Below are positions 10,387 through 21,722 of a stretch of 64,000 bases of DNA, piece by piece. The stretch spans positions 62,001 through 126,000 of the forward strand of contig JPHH03000028.1 of NCBI GenBank assembly GCA_000750105.3. The letters run 5' to 3'. Below the pieces are notes generated by a model. It was given only the letters and a program-made list of their open reading frames with translations, was not told where the DNA came from and searched no databases. The first letter of the stretch is position 1. Every line of letters begins with the position of its first letter. The translations under genes were made by a program, and so were the position numbers. Source of the stretch: Tolypocladium sp. Sup5 PDA-1 (Eukaryota > Ascomycota > Sordariomycetes > Hypocreales > Ophiocordycipitaceae).

Positions 10387-11673
10387 TTACGCGGCAGGCT
10401 TGCGGCCGACCATGAGATACATGGGAGTGAAGAGGTTGTCCCGTCCACCGGCGACCAGGCAGTCGGCAGCCAGCGCCAGGCTGTCGGCCGTCTTCTTGGT
10501 GCCAGCAGGCGCCAGCCGCAACGTCTCCAGCAGACCGGCCAGGTTGTGCGCAATCGTGCGGCCCCAGGTGGTCATGCGCACAATGGTGAAGATGTCGCCG
10601 ACGGACTGGATGTAGCGCAGCTCGCCAGACAGGGGCCAGTACCACGGCAGGGCGTCGGGGCGCGAGGCCATGTCCTCGTTGCGCAGCAGCTCGAAGCCGG
10701 CGGCCTTCATGGCGTCGAGGGCCTCCTCGACCTTGCACATGTTGGAGATGCCGTCGCCCTGCTCGATGCCGAGGCGGATCTCGCGGTGGCGCAGGTTGTC
10801 GTTGTCGTACTCGTCCGTCATGAGCCACTCGTAGACGCCAAAGACGCCGCCGGGCTTGAGGACGCGGAAGATTTCGCTGTAGATGCCCTCGAGGGTGGGG
10901 GCGTGGACGGTGGCCTCGATGGCGTAGACGGCATCAAAGGTGTTGTCCTCGAACGACATTTGCTGGGGGGGGCAAGTCAGTACACGACGCATGAACCGTG
11001 CAAGTCGGGATCCGGTGGGATGTCTGCTCACCATAAAGTCACCCTTGACAAAGCCAACCTGCTCCGACAGGCCCTCCTTGGCAGCGTAGTGGGTGGCACG
11101 CTCGATCTGGTAGTCGTTGTTGTTCAGGCCCGTGATGTTGGCGCCAGTGAACTTGGCAATTTCGCGGGCAGGGCCGCCGACGCCGCAGCCGACGTCGAGG
11201 ACCTTCATTCCCTCCTGGATGCCCATGCTGTGGGCGAGGTAGTGCTCGTGGCGGGCAATGGCCTGGTGGAAGGGCTCGCCGTGGGAGAAGCGGCAGAAGT
11301 GGAAGGACTGGCCCCAGCCGTACTCGTACAGGTCGGTGGCGAGGTTGTAGTAGCTGGTTCATGTCAGCACTTCACTGGTCGAACAGAGATTCATCTCTTC
11401 TTGCCTGGCGCAAGTCGGTACTCACTGTCTCGTCAAAGTCGCGTACTCGGCAGTTCGCGCAGCTCGCTGCTCAGGCGTCTCGTTCTCGGCGGGCTTGTTG
11501 TCCCAGTGCTTAAAGTACTCGTCGACGGCGGCCTGCTTGGCGTCCGAGCCCTTGGAGAACATGGCAGCGATGCCGCCACGCGCCTGGGCCGACTTGCCAT
11601 GCATGGCCTTGTTGAAGGCGGCATCGCGGTTGTGGTCCTCGCGCTCGAGGTTAGACTTGGTGGAGGAAACCAT
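10387..11673 (-). CDS. ERG6: Sterol 24-C-methyltransferase
   Basis: Three exons: 11673-11426, 11353-11032 and 10962-10387, with introns of 72 and 69 bases. The product of 381 residues matches the family length. It transfers a methyl group from S-adenosylmethionine to C24 of zymosterol in ergosterol synthesis, at the endoplasmic reticulum and lipid droplets. Hallmarks are the YYNLATDLYEYGWGQSFHF block, the SAM-binding motif I VLDVGCGVGGPAREIA, the NNNDYQIERA segment, and VYEWLMTDEYD with NLRHREIR of the sterol-binding part. The exon 1/exon 2 junction restores the conserved arginine-histidine before the YYNLATD block. Divergent from the splicing factor gene. Identification is firm. Confidence 0.97.
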
Positions 11674-12253
11674 GTTGAAGGTTTATGGCAGCTCGTGGCG
11701 CGGGAGTTGCAGAGCACACAGACAGCCGGATGGGACGGTAGAGGAGAGGAGATGTCGACGTCGCGAGAGGCACAAGACGGGTGTGTGGTGGTCAATGGCA
11801 ACGGGAGGTTTTATGTCTTCTTGGCCTGGAACTGCGACGCAATTTCAGGGCCCTTTTTTTCTCACATGCTGCCTGGGCTGCATCGCCCCTTACTGGATGG
11901 GTCCCTGGGGGCGCTTCTCCAGTGGCAATCTCAGATGGCACGGCACGCTAGGGCCAGCTGGGCCGCTGGGGAGAGGGCGAGGCAGAATGGGGCAGGCGGT
12001 GAACGCGATAGCGGATACGAATACGAACCCGAACACCGAACTGGAGAACAAGAATGCGAAGACGACCATTAGTCATCTTGGCAAGCCTGGGCTGCTTGCC
12101 TGCTATCGATAAGATTCCAAAGCTTATGTCAGCATTCGTTTCCCGGTGGGGAGCCCATTCCTGGTGGCGGCAACGGCCATAGATTTCTGACGAAGCGCAG
12201 GCTCATGGCAGCTCCAAGACGACAACATTCAACCCCGTCGCGCAGTCTCCACG
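11674..12253. promoter_or_regulatory. Divergent promoter region, ERG6 / SLT11
   Basis: A 580-base spacer between divergent starts. A pyrimidine-rich tract lies near 11850. I see no certain SRE-type (TCACGTGA or ATCANNCCAC) element. Open frames here are shadows. Confidence 0.4.
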
Positions 12254-13444
12254 ATGCCGCCCCAGATCAAGCAGGACCTGAACCGCTCAGGATGGGAGTC
12301 GACAGACTTTCCCTCCGTGTGCGAAAACTGCCTGCCCGATAACCCATACGTCAAGATGCTCAAGGAAGACTACGGCGCCGAATGCAAATTGGTAAGCCTT
12401 GTCGCGTCTGTCCCCGAATCCCCAGATTGACGATGCTGACTGCTCTTTCAGTGTACCAGACCATTCACCGTCTTCGCCTGGAACCCCGACGGTGCCCAGG
12501 GCCGCAAGAAGCGCACCAACATCTGCCTGACATGCGCGCGGCTGAAGAACTGCTGCCAGAGCTGCATGCTCGACCTCTCCTTTGGCCTGCCCATCGCCGT
12601 GCGCGACGCAGCCCTGAAAATGGTCGCGCCGGGGCCCCAGTCGGACATCAACAGAGAGTACTTTGCCCAGAACAACGAGAAGCTCATCGAGGAGGGCAAG
12701 GCGGGAACCGAGGAATACGAGAAGACGGACGACAAGGCCCGTGAGCTGCTGCGTCGCTTGGCCGCCAGCAAACCGTACTTTCGAAAGGGCCGCACGGTGG
12801 ACGAGTCGGAGCTCGCAGAGGGCAGCGCCACCGGAGGCATTGCCGCGGTGGGCGCGGGCCTGGGAGGGCCGGGGCCGATCCGAACACGAGATAGCCGGGC
12901 CGCGATGGCGGCTGGAGCCAGGACCAGGGGCGGCAAGGGACGTCAGGCATTCCCAAGCGCCGCGCAACTACCCCCGAGCCCTCGCGACTGGCTGCCGCCC
13001 GAGGACAAGAACATCATGTCCCTGTTCGTGACCGGGGTGGAGGACGACCTGCCCGAGTTCAAGCTGCGGGAATTCTTCAAGGTCCACGGCAAGATCAAGA
13101 GCCTGGTGTGTTCGCACATGTCGCACTGCGCGTTTGTCAACTACGAGACCAGGGAGGCGGCGGAGAAGGCGGCGGCGGCATGCCAGGGCCGCGCTGTGAT
13201 TGCGGGATGCCCGTTGCGGATACGATGGGGCCAGCCCAAGGCCATTGGAACCATGGACAAGGAGCAGCGATCGCAGATGCTCCACGACGCACGCGTTCCT
13301 CGAGGACAAGGGCAGAGTCGGCAACAGGGCGTCATCGAGGGTGGACCGCAAGACGGCCGGCCCAGGATCGCCGGCGCACCCGTCGTGGCGGCGCCTCCAG
13401 GAGGAGAAGATGCGCCAAACTACGCAAGTCTCTCTGGCGAATAG
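12254..13444 (+). CDS. SLT11: Pre-mRNA splicing factor SLT11/ECM2 (RBM22-like)
   Basis: Two exons, 12254-12391 and 12452-13444, phase 0, 60-base intron. The product has 376 residues. The N-terminus has the family's start (QDLNRSGWESTDFPSVCENCL) and zinc-binding cysteine pairs: CENC, the ECKL-CTRP pair across the intron, and CLTCARLKNCCQSCMLDL. A single RRM follows (NIMSLFVTGVEDDLPEFKLREFF, then SHCAFVNYETREAAEKAA and LRIRWGQPK). This is the Ecm2/Slt11/RBM22 layout: a protein of the activated spliceosome that contacts U6 snRNA and the intron, and acts in the nucleus. The C-terminal tail is glycine/proline-rich. Convergent with MZM1. Confidence 0.92.
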
Positions 13445-13642
13445 ACTCTCGTCCTTTTCAGCATGCTCGGTGTATGGCGTTCGCGGAAGGTGGTTCAGGA
13501 TCTGGCTCTTGAAGGGCATCCCTGTAGAGAATCGTTGATGACTCTTATATCATGGCATTGGTGGAGGGTATCATGAACGGCGTACCGTCGTCCCAGGTAG
13601 TAATTTTACAACTTGTCGTACATGGATGGTTATTCGATCCGT

Positions 13643-14103
13643 TTATTTGCACCCACATCCTCCCATCGCGCCCGAACCCGCCATAGTTATGCTCTCGTTG
13701 TCTCCTTTCTCGGTGTGTTCGTGAATTCGCAGCTCTACACATCGTGTCAGTCAAAGAGTGGACTCGAGGCATGGCCACCGTGGAGGCATGCATGGCTGCT
13801 CACTGTAGGTGTCTTGCTGGCCCTCGGCTTTCCTCCCCTGTACGACGTTTTCGCGCAAGATACGGGCGACCTCCTCGGCGTGCTGGATCGCAGCCTCGGA
13901 GTCGGCGCTGGAGGATTCGAGGGAGGACTTTTGCCGGAACTCGTGGCGGATCTGGACCTGCGCCGCGGCGAGGACGGGGGCATCGCCTGTCCCAATGTTA
14001 GGGGGCCGAGCTCAAGCCGAGGCCAGCTGATGGGGAGGGGGTTCGCACCTTTGAAGGCGATGCGCGCGGCGCGCATGAGGTTCCTGTATGCTACCAGAGC
14101 CAT
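13643..14103 (-). CDS. MZM1: Mitochondrial zinc maintenance protein 1 (LYR family)
   Basis: Three exons: 14103-14049, 13986-13804 and 13734-13643, with introns of 62 and 69 bases in phase 1. The product has 109 residues and the gene is easy to miss because no single frame covers it. It opens with MALVAYRNLMRAARIAF, the LYR-like motif of complex III assembly factors. A helical middle AAIQHAEEVARILRENVVQG and a C-terminal LRIHEHTEKGDNES follow, as in Mzm1. Mzm1 (LYRM7 in animals) chaperones the Rieske iron-sulfur protein before insertion into the bc1 complex in the mitochondrial matrix. Splice sites were chosen because they alone keep this alignment. Divergent from zuotin. Confidence 0.85.
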
Positions 14104-14347
14104 GGCTAGAGAGGCCGTGCCGTTGTTGAAGAGATCACGCGTGTAAGCTGGCGTCGACGGAAAAGTTGCCCGGGATGACAAGTTCAGAGTCGCAATTGGA
14201 CCACTGCGGAGCCCGAGTTCAGCCGTCGTCCGGGCAGTTCAGGCCCCACCACGCAGCTTACACCAGACCCCACCAAAATTCTCTCCGAGGAAAAAAAAGT
14301 TGATCTTCAATTGCACCTCCTGCAAGGCACCGCAGACAGACGCAACC
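14104..14347. promoter_or_regulatory. Divergent promoter region, MZM1 / ZUO1
   Basis: Only 244 bases separate the two start codons, so the two housekeeping genes must share promoter sequence. A purine tract AGGAAAAAAAAG lies at about 14288-14299. Confidence 0.45.
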
Positions 14348-15738
14348 ATGACGACGGCTGCGCAAATCACCATCCCCCTCCCCGTCCTGCCCACGGGCTG
14401 GAGCGGCGACAAGGACTTCAAGGCCGTCGGCCAGCTCTCGGGCGCCACCCAGCGCAGCATTGAGCCTGTCGGCCCTCACTTCCTCGCCCACGCGCGCCGC
14501 TCGCGCAACAACCGCACCTTTTCCGAGGACGACCGCATCCAGGCGCAGGAGAATGCCAAGAAGATTGAGGATGGCGACGAGAGCGACGTCAGCGAGCCGG
14601 AGGACCCCATGATGCTCCAGCTGCAGGCCAAGGACTGGAAGGTGAGATTGGCCGCTACGGCGATGAAGGATGAGTCCCCTGACAGAGAAAATAGACCCAA
14701 GACCACTACAAGGTCCTCGGCATCACCAAGTACCGCCACAAGGCCAGCGAGGAGCAGATCAAAAAGGCCCACCGCAAGAAGGTGCTCAAGCACCACCCCG
14801 ACAAGAAGGCCGCCGTGGGCGCCACCGAGGACGACCAGTTCTTCAAGTGCATCCAAAAGGCCACCGAGGTGCTGCTCGACCCCGTCAAGCGCCGCCAGTA
14901 CGACTCGGTCGACGAGGAGGCCGACGTCGAGCCCCCGACCAAGAAGCAGCTGCAAAAGGGCGACTTCTACAAGCTCTGGAGCAAGGTCTTCAAGTCCGAG
15001 GCCCGCTTCTCCAAGAACCACCCCGTCCCGACGTTCGGCGACGCCAAGTCCACCAAGGAGCACGTCGAGGACTTTTACAACTTCTGGTACAGCTTCGACA
15101 GCTGGCGCTCCTTTGAGTACCTTGACGAGGACGTGCCCGACGACAACGAGAACCGCGACCAGAAGCGCCACGTCGAGCGCAAGAACGCCAACGCCCGCAA
15201 GAAGAAGAAGGTCGAGGACAACGCCCGTCTGCGCAAGCTGCTAGACGACTGCTCCGCCGCTGACGAGCGCATCAAGCGCTTCCGCCAGGAGGCCAACGCC
15301 GCCAAGAACAAGAAGCGCCTCGACAAGGAGGCCGCCGAGAAGAAGGCCGCCGAGGAGGCCCAGGCCAAGAAGGAGGCCGACGAGAAGGCCGCCAAGGAGG
15401 CCGAGGAAAAGGCCAAGGCGGACCGCGAGTCGTCCAAGAAGGCCAAGGAGGCGGCCAAGAACGCCGTCAAGAAGAACAAGCGCGTGCTCAAGGGCTCCGT
15501 CAAGGACGCCAACTACTTTGCCGCCGGCGGTGACGCCTCGGCCGGCCAGATCGACGCCGTGCTCAACGACGTGGAGCTGATCCAGGGCAAGATCGACCCC
15601 GACGAGATTGCGGCCCTGGCGGGCAAGCTTAACGGGCTGACCGTCGCGGGCGAGATCAAGGCCGTGTGGACCGGCGAGGTCAAGAGGCTCGTCGACGCGG
15701 GCAAGCTCAAGGACGGCGAGGCCAAGACGATGCAGTAG
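14348..15738 (+). CDS. ZUO1: Zuotin, ribosome-associated DnaJ-type co-chaperone
   Basis: Two exons, 14348-14641 and 14695-15738, phase 0, 53-base intron. The product has 445 residues. The J domain starts right after the intron (DHYKVLGITKYRHKAS) and contains the HPD triad in KHHPDKKAA, needed to stimulate Hsp70 ATPase. It is followed by the zuotin homology domain (GDFYKLWSKVFKSEARFS, FYNFWYSFDSWRSFEYLDE) and a long lysine/alanine/glutamate-rich charged helix (residues about 270-370) that binds the ribosome. Zuotin pairs with Ssz1 in the ribosome-associated complex and works with Ssb at the polypeptide exit. The short C-terminal helical bundle is present. Codon choice is strongly C/G-ending, as in highly expressed genes. 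Confidence 0.95.
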
Positions 15739-16437
15739 ATTTCCGCGTTGAGTCCGTGTTGACCCCGCGTTGAGTCCGCGTTGACCCCGCGTTGAGTCTG
15801 AGCGTTTAGATTGCGCCTGGCGTACTCGTAGAGTCTCATGTTGTCCCGTCTATAGAGGGGTGCGGATTAAATAGAAGCGTTGATCTAGGCATACACAAAA
15901 TACACGGCATCGCGTTTATGTTTGGAATAAGTACGGCGTGAACGTTAAAGGGAGTTGACTCTCTCAAGCGGGCTCCATCTAGAGGATTCGTTTCCCGCAT
16001 CGACTGTAAATATGGGACATCATGGACCTCGCCGTCCACGGCGCCGGACAGTTGGAACCGATGAATGCCCTGGAGGTATGTCCCTTGAGCGGCTTGACGG
16101 CAACCAACCAGTACACGGCAAGGGCCTGGCGGCAGCTAACATCACAACATGTCTCTTGACTCGGAAGTATTATCCTGGGGGTTTCACAGAAACCAGTCAA
16201 GTAGATGAAGAAAGTCTTGGTGGTGGTCGTGAAAACAGAGTGTGGATTGTCGCCCCTGACTGTCTACCCTGTAGTCTACATGAGTTCTACATGTGTCAAA
16301 ACGCCCCAGAAGGGAGAGACTCTTGAGACTCTACGTCTCCCGCACGCAAATCCGTACATCTAAACTCCGTCTAAAGCAATGCGCCCCCGTAGTGGGGAGA
16401 CGTTCCGTGGTGAGGGGAGTCTGTTACCAAGGGCTCC
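15739..16437. other. Convergent 3' region of zuotin and ABC transporter genes
   Basis: No gene recognised. It contains the short tandem repeat just after the zuotin stop. An open frame at 15955-16326 lacks coding character. Confidence 0.4.
15743..15798. repeat. 22-bp tandem repeat in the zuotin 3' region
   Basis: The unit CCGCGTTGAGTCCGNGTTGACC occurs at 15743 and 15765 and partially at 15787. Each unit is itself nearly two 11-base halves. It starts four bases after the stop codon and would be transcribed. Confidence 0.85.
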
Positions 16438-19400
16438 TCAAGCAGCCTCCCGATCGAGCGACTGGCCCAGCACCATCTCATAGTACAGCCCCCTCCTGTC
16501 CAGCAGCTCGTCGTGCGTGCCGCGCTCCATGATCCTGCCCTTGGCAAACACCGCGATGAGGTCGGCGTCGCGGATCGTGCTCAGGCGATGCGCCACGGCC
16601 ACGGTGGTCCTACCCGCCGCGGCCCGGTCGAGCGCCTCCTTGACCACCTTCTCCGACTCCGTGTCCAGCGCGCTTGTCGCCTCGTCGAGCAGCAGCAGCC
16701 GCGGCTGGCGGATGAGCGCGCGCGCGATGGCGATGCGCTGGCGCTGGCCGCCCGACAGCGAGAGGCCCTGGGCGCCGCAGGGCGTGTCGAGCCCCTGGGG
16801 GAGGGAGGCGACAAAGTCCCACACGTTGGCCGACTTGCACGCCGCGATGATGTCCGCCTCGGACGGGTCGCCGGCCTCGATGCCGAGGGATATGTTGTCG
16901 CGGATGGAGCCCTGGTACAGCACCGGCTCCTGCTGCACGAGGGCGATGTCGGGGCGGTAGCGGCAGCGGTCGAGCGTGGCGATGTCCTGGCCGTCGGCGC
17001 GCAGGGTGCCCGCGACGGGGTCGTAGAAGCGCTGCAGGAGGGCGATCATGGTCGACTTGCCGCAGCCCGAGGCGCCGACGAGGGCGACCATCTTGCCGGA
17101 GCGGATGGAGGCGTCGATGCCGCGGAGGACCTTTGCCCTGGGGCGCAGGGGGTAGGCGAACTCGACGGCCTCGCAGACGACCTCGGTGCCTTTGGTTGTC
17201 TCCTCGCTCGCGGGAGCCTTCTTCTCGCCGGCGGAGTCGTCGTCGCCACCATCACGCTCCGCGTCCTGCATGACGCGGTCGCGGCGCAGGCGGAAGATGT
17301 AGTTGATGGCGGTGCGCGCCTTGGTGATGCTCGTCGTGTACTGGAACAGCATGGCGGCCGACTCGCCCGAGAAGACGACGGCGATGAAGACGGTGTAGAA
17401 CTGCGAGGTCGTGTACTCGCCCGACGACACGAGCTTGCCCCCGTACCAGAAGCCGAGCGCCATGGCCAGGAACGAGATGCTCTGGCTGAGCGCGTAGAAG
17501 AGCATCTTCCACCCGAGCGAGCCGATGGCCGCGGCCGCGATGCCCTGCAGCCGCTCCTCGTAGCGCTCCACGACGGCGCGCTCCAGCGCGAGCGACGACA
17601 CGGTGCGTATGCCCATGACGGCCTCGGCCGCGACGCCGCTGCTCTTGGCGAAGCGCCCGGCCGTGTCGTCCTCGAACTTGAACTCGAGGCGGATGCGCAC
17701 GTAGCCCGCGCCGACGAGCACGGGCAGCGCGCCGAGCGCGAGCACAAGCCCGAGCTTCCAGCCGACGGCGATGGCGAGGATGGACGAGCCGAGCAGGTTG
17801 ACGAGGTTGATGACGAGCAGCGCGACGTTCATGGACAGCAGCTCCTGCAGGGACGTGGGCTCGGCGGCGAGGCGCGAGACGAGGGCGCCGGTGGAGTTTT
17901 CGGGGCGGTCGAAGAAGGCCATGTCCTGGCGGAGGGTGTTGTCGAAGATTTCGCCGCGGTAGAACTTCATGACGGTCTATTGCTGTCAGCCATGACCATT
18001 TGCGAAAAAAAAAGGGGCAGGGAGAATAGGGGGAGAAAAGGGGCTCACCTGCGCCAGGATGTTGGCCAGCCACCCGGTAATCGCATACGCCACGAGGTTC
18101 GCCAGCGCAACGACAAAGAACATGAGCGAAAAGAAGTCGCCCTTGGCCACGTCCATGGTCTGAAAGGCCTCCATGGTCTTGGCGAAGAGCACCGCAAGGG
18201 CAGGGTACGTCCCCCCGCCGGCGATGCAGCAGAGGATGGTGACGAACATCGGCCAGTGCAGCGATTTCTGCTCCTTGAGGATGAGGTACAGGCCGTGGAA
18301 GAGGCCGTACCGGTCGTCCTTGTCGCCCGAGGGGCCGGGCGCCGTGGCGGTGGTGGACGCGCGGGTCAGGGCAACGTCGAGATCCGCAACGGGGGCGTCC
18401 TTTAGCTCGGCGCCCTCCTCGGTGTCGTCGCCGTCCTCCTCCTCGTCATCGCCCTTGTGCGCCGCCCTGCCGAGGTCCTGCGCCTTGACGAGCCTCGCGT
18501 ACGCGCCCCCGCGGCCCAGCAGCTCGGCGTGGGTGCCGCTCTCGACCGTGCCGCCGCGCGCCATGACGACGATGTTGTCCGCGTCGCGGACCGTCGACAG
18601 GCGGTGCGCGATGACGACCATGGTGCGGCCCCGGGCGACGTTGTTGAGCGCCGCCTGCACGACCTTTTCGGCGTTGGGGTCGAGCGCGCTGGTGGCCTCG
18701 TCGAGGAGCAGGACGCGCGGGTTGGAGATGATGCTCCTCGCGATGACGATGCGCTGCTTCTGCCCGCCGGAGAGGGAGGCGCCGCGCTCGCCGATGTACG
18801 TCTCGTAGCCCTGCGGGTCTGTTAGTGCGGTGTCACGACGGACGATGCTATGCGAGGCATACGTTGGGCAGCTCCTCGATGAAGTCGTGGGCGTAGGCGG
18901 CCGTGCAGGCGTCGCGGACGAGGCGCTGCTTGTCGGCGTCGGGCAGCTGGGCCATGTCGGTGCCCGTGAGGCCGTCGACGACGTTCTGGAAGATGCTGCC
19001 GCTGAAGAGGGTCGGTTCCTGTCCGCTGTCAGTCAAACGTGCGTATCTGATACCAACAAGACCGAGTGCTCACCTGCTGGACCAGCCTGATGTTGGTCCT
19101 CAGCCACTGCAGGTTCAGGTCCTCGAGGCGGTGGCCGTCGAGCGTAACGGACCCCCCCGAAAAGGGGTACCACCGCTCCAGGATGCCAAAGATGGTGCTC
19201 TTCCCCGAGCCGCTGGCGCCGACGAGCGCCGTCGTCCTGTCGGCGGGGATGTCCAGGTCGAGGCCGTGCAGCACGGGCACGCCGGCCCTCGACGGATACG
19301 CAAACTTGACGCCGCGCAGCTTAATGTCCCCCCGGAAGCCCTCGATGCGCGTGCCCTCGCTCGACAGCGAGTCGATGGCCGACTTGCGGTCGATGACGGA

Positions 19401-20587
19401 GAAGAGGTCCTGCGCCGCGGCCGTGGCCTTGGAGATGGCAATGGTCTGGGGCGCGATCTGCGTGAGCGCCTGGGCGGCCACGAGCACCGCGAAGATGACC
19501 GTCACCACGGTCCCCGGCTGCGTGATCTCGCCCGACGCGTACATGCGGATGCCCTGCCAAAAGGCCAGCGCGTAGCCCGCGATGACGCAGAAGAACTCGA
19601 CGGGGAAGAGGACCGCGTACAGCAGCGACTTGCGGCGGCCGACCCGCCCGGCCTTGTCCAGGATGCCGTCGAAGCGCGCCGCGAGCTTCGGGAACGCCCA
19701 GAAGGCGTGCGCGGTGCGCACCGTCGAGAAGGCCTCCTCGGCGAGGCTGCCGCTCTGGCTGTAGATGTCGAACATGCGGTACTCGAGCGCCGTGTCCTTG
19801 ACCACGCAGACGACGGTGACGAGCAGGTTCAGCGGCACGATGGCGAGCACGATGAGCGTCAGCTTCCACTGGAAGGCGAAGGCGACGACGAAGGCGGCGA
19901 CGAAGCTGGAGACGGCCTGCACCGTGAGGCCGAGCTTCTCCGATATGCCGTTGTTGACGAGGTTGCCGTTGGTGGTGATCTGGCCCGACACCGACGACGA
20001 GGGCGTGTCGAAGAAGGCGATCTCCTGGCGCAGCGTCTGGCGCACAAAGTCGACGCGCAGCTTCTTGGTGGTGCGGATGGCGGTGATGTTGACGAGGACG
20101 GTCCAGATGTAGGTGAGGAAGAACTTTGCGATGAAGAGGTAGACAAAGTAGAGCCTGTTGGTGTTAGTTGCCGGACGTGCCAAGTAGACGGCTGGTTGGT
20201 GACGGGAACCCACGTGTAGTGCCCGACTTGACTCATGTATCCGTCCGGCGACAGCTCGCCCGTCACGAAGCCGTTGAAGACGTTGATAAACTTGCCGAAC
20301 ACGACATCCATGAGCGGCAGCACCGTGCCCGCCGCGACCATGCACAGGAACGCGATGCCGTTCATGAACCATCCTTTGGCGTCGTTGTACGTAAACACGC
20401 GCTTCACGCAAGTCAGCCTCCCCTCCTCTGGCTCGCAAGAGTCGAGTCAACGGCAGCATGGACATACCGCAAAGTACTTGAAGCTCGAGCCCTCGTCCTT
20501 CCCGGGCTTCATCCCCTCGCCGGCGACGGGCTCGGCCGGGCCGTCCGCGGCGGGAGGCGTGCCCGCGTGCTCGCTCGCCGTCATCAT
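16438..20587 (-). CDS. Full-size ABC transporter, ABCB/multidrug-resistance type
   Basis: Six exons: 20587-20468, 20401-20214, 20154-19074, 19018-18863, 18810-18049 and 17976-16438. All junctions keep frame; the product has 1281 residues. Layout is TMD1-NBD1-TMD2-NBD2. NBD1 has Walker A GASGSGKST, signature LSGGQKQR and Walker B VLLLDEATSALD. NBD2 has GASGCGKST, LSGGQRQR and LLLLDEATSALD. Both H-loops (IAHRLSTVRDAD, VAHRLSTIRDAD) are present, so both ATP sites look competent. An acidic linker (DDEEEDGDDTEE) joins the halves. This is the P-glycoprotein-like group that exports drugs, pigments or peptides across the plasma membrane. Substrate cannot be predicted. It is divergent from a Zn2Cys6 regulator across 1.1 kb. 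Confidence 0.93.
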
Positions 20588-21722
20588 CTAATGCTCGTGA
20601 GTGCAGGTCGCGCGGTGCGTCTGCTTGCTTCCATTTGCGTTCAGACTGCGGCGTGATGCGTTGATGCGTTTCTCTTTGCTGGCGGCGGTCGAGGGAACGG
20701 GCGAGGGTGTTAAATAGGCAGGGAGGCTGTCCGCGTGAGTGAGAGCCAAGAGATGCAGATGGGTAGCAGAGGAAGGCGAGGCAATGACTTCAGAGGAGAT
20801 TTGCTTTGCACCCTGCGCCCCGTTGTCGATTCATCGGTACCGAATTACGACCCTTGGCATCCCGCGTGTGTACGTACGCCGTACGTCGAGTTTATCAATC
20901 CTCGGCAGTCCGTAAGTCCGTATCCGTACTTCGTAACTTAGTCTTCCGCCCTCGACCAAGTGGAGATTCACCGGCCCAGGTGCCCTCGGACGGACTCGCA
21001 AGCGACCCAGCCTCCAGCGAGTCCAGCCATCGGGCATGATGCGTCTACGTACGTACGTCAGGATTCCACCGGAGGCTTGGCCCGGCCTCCTGCCCGTTTG
21101 AGCTTGTCACAACGGCGGCGGGAAGATGTGGAAGCTGGCAGCAGCAACTTCACTGCCAACAATAGCGGAACGGCCTAAACCTTGTTTCCTCAGTGAGTCC
21201 TACGGACTATCCGTATTATGTACGGCTTTGCCCGTATCAAGGTCGCCCCCCCCCCCCAGAAGCGTGTTAGCCTCCGCTACGCCCCATCCGCACCTTCGGC
21301 CGGCGGGCCCCGCGGACGCCGACTCCGCCGTATATCGCGGACGGGCCCTCCGCCTCCAACGATCGCTCCCAGGTCTGATCCCACACCAGCAGACGACCAG
21401 CAGAGCAAACGTCAAGCCGAACCGGCCAAGCAAGCAGCTGCGGCCACCAACGCCCGTCTTACACAGCAAGGTACCCAGGTACAGTAGCGGCACGTTTGTA
21501 CCACACTCTCGCCCCCGGCCCGCCTGCAGACTTATGGCCCAGCCGCGCAGCAGCCAACCGACCAACCACCGAAAACGGCTGCTGGATGAGTGAAGCGGCC
21601 GTCGTCCAGTCGTCGAGATACCTCCAGGCGCCCCCGCGTTACCGCGCGCAACCGCCTGCTCGCTGCTATCCCGTCCCTCGCAGGGCTGCTGCGTCGCGTC
21701 TTACACGGCAGCAGAGCAGAGA
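20588..21722. promoter_or_regulatory. Divergent promoter region, ABC transporter / Zn2Cys6 regulator
   Basis: A 1.1-kb spacer between divergent starts. It contains a 12-base C tract (21246-21257) and repeated TACGTACG/CGTACGT motifs (near 20871-20885 and 21045-21060). CGG triplets of the kind bound by Zn2Cys6 proteins are abundant, but the region is GC-rich, so no site is claimed. Confidence 0.4.

Noticed and set aside
10246..12072. 608-codon plus-strand frame opposite ERG6
   Set aside because: Shadow frame; ERG6 on the minus strand explains the region.
16513..18405. 630-codon plus-strand frame opposite the ABC transporter
   Set aside because: Shadow of the strongly codon-biased transporter gene on the minus strand.
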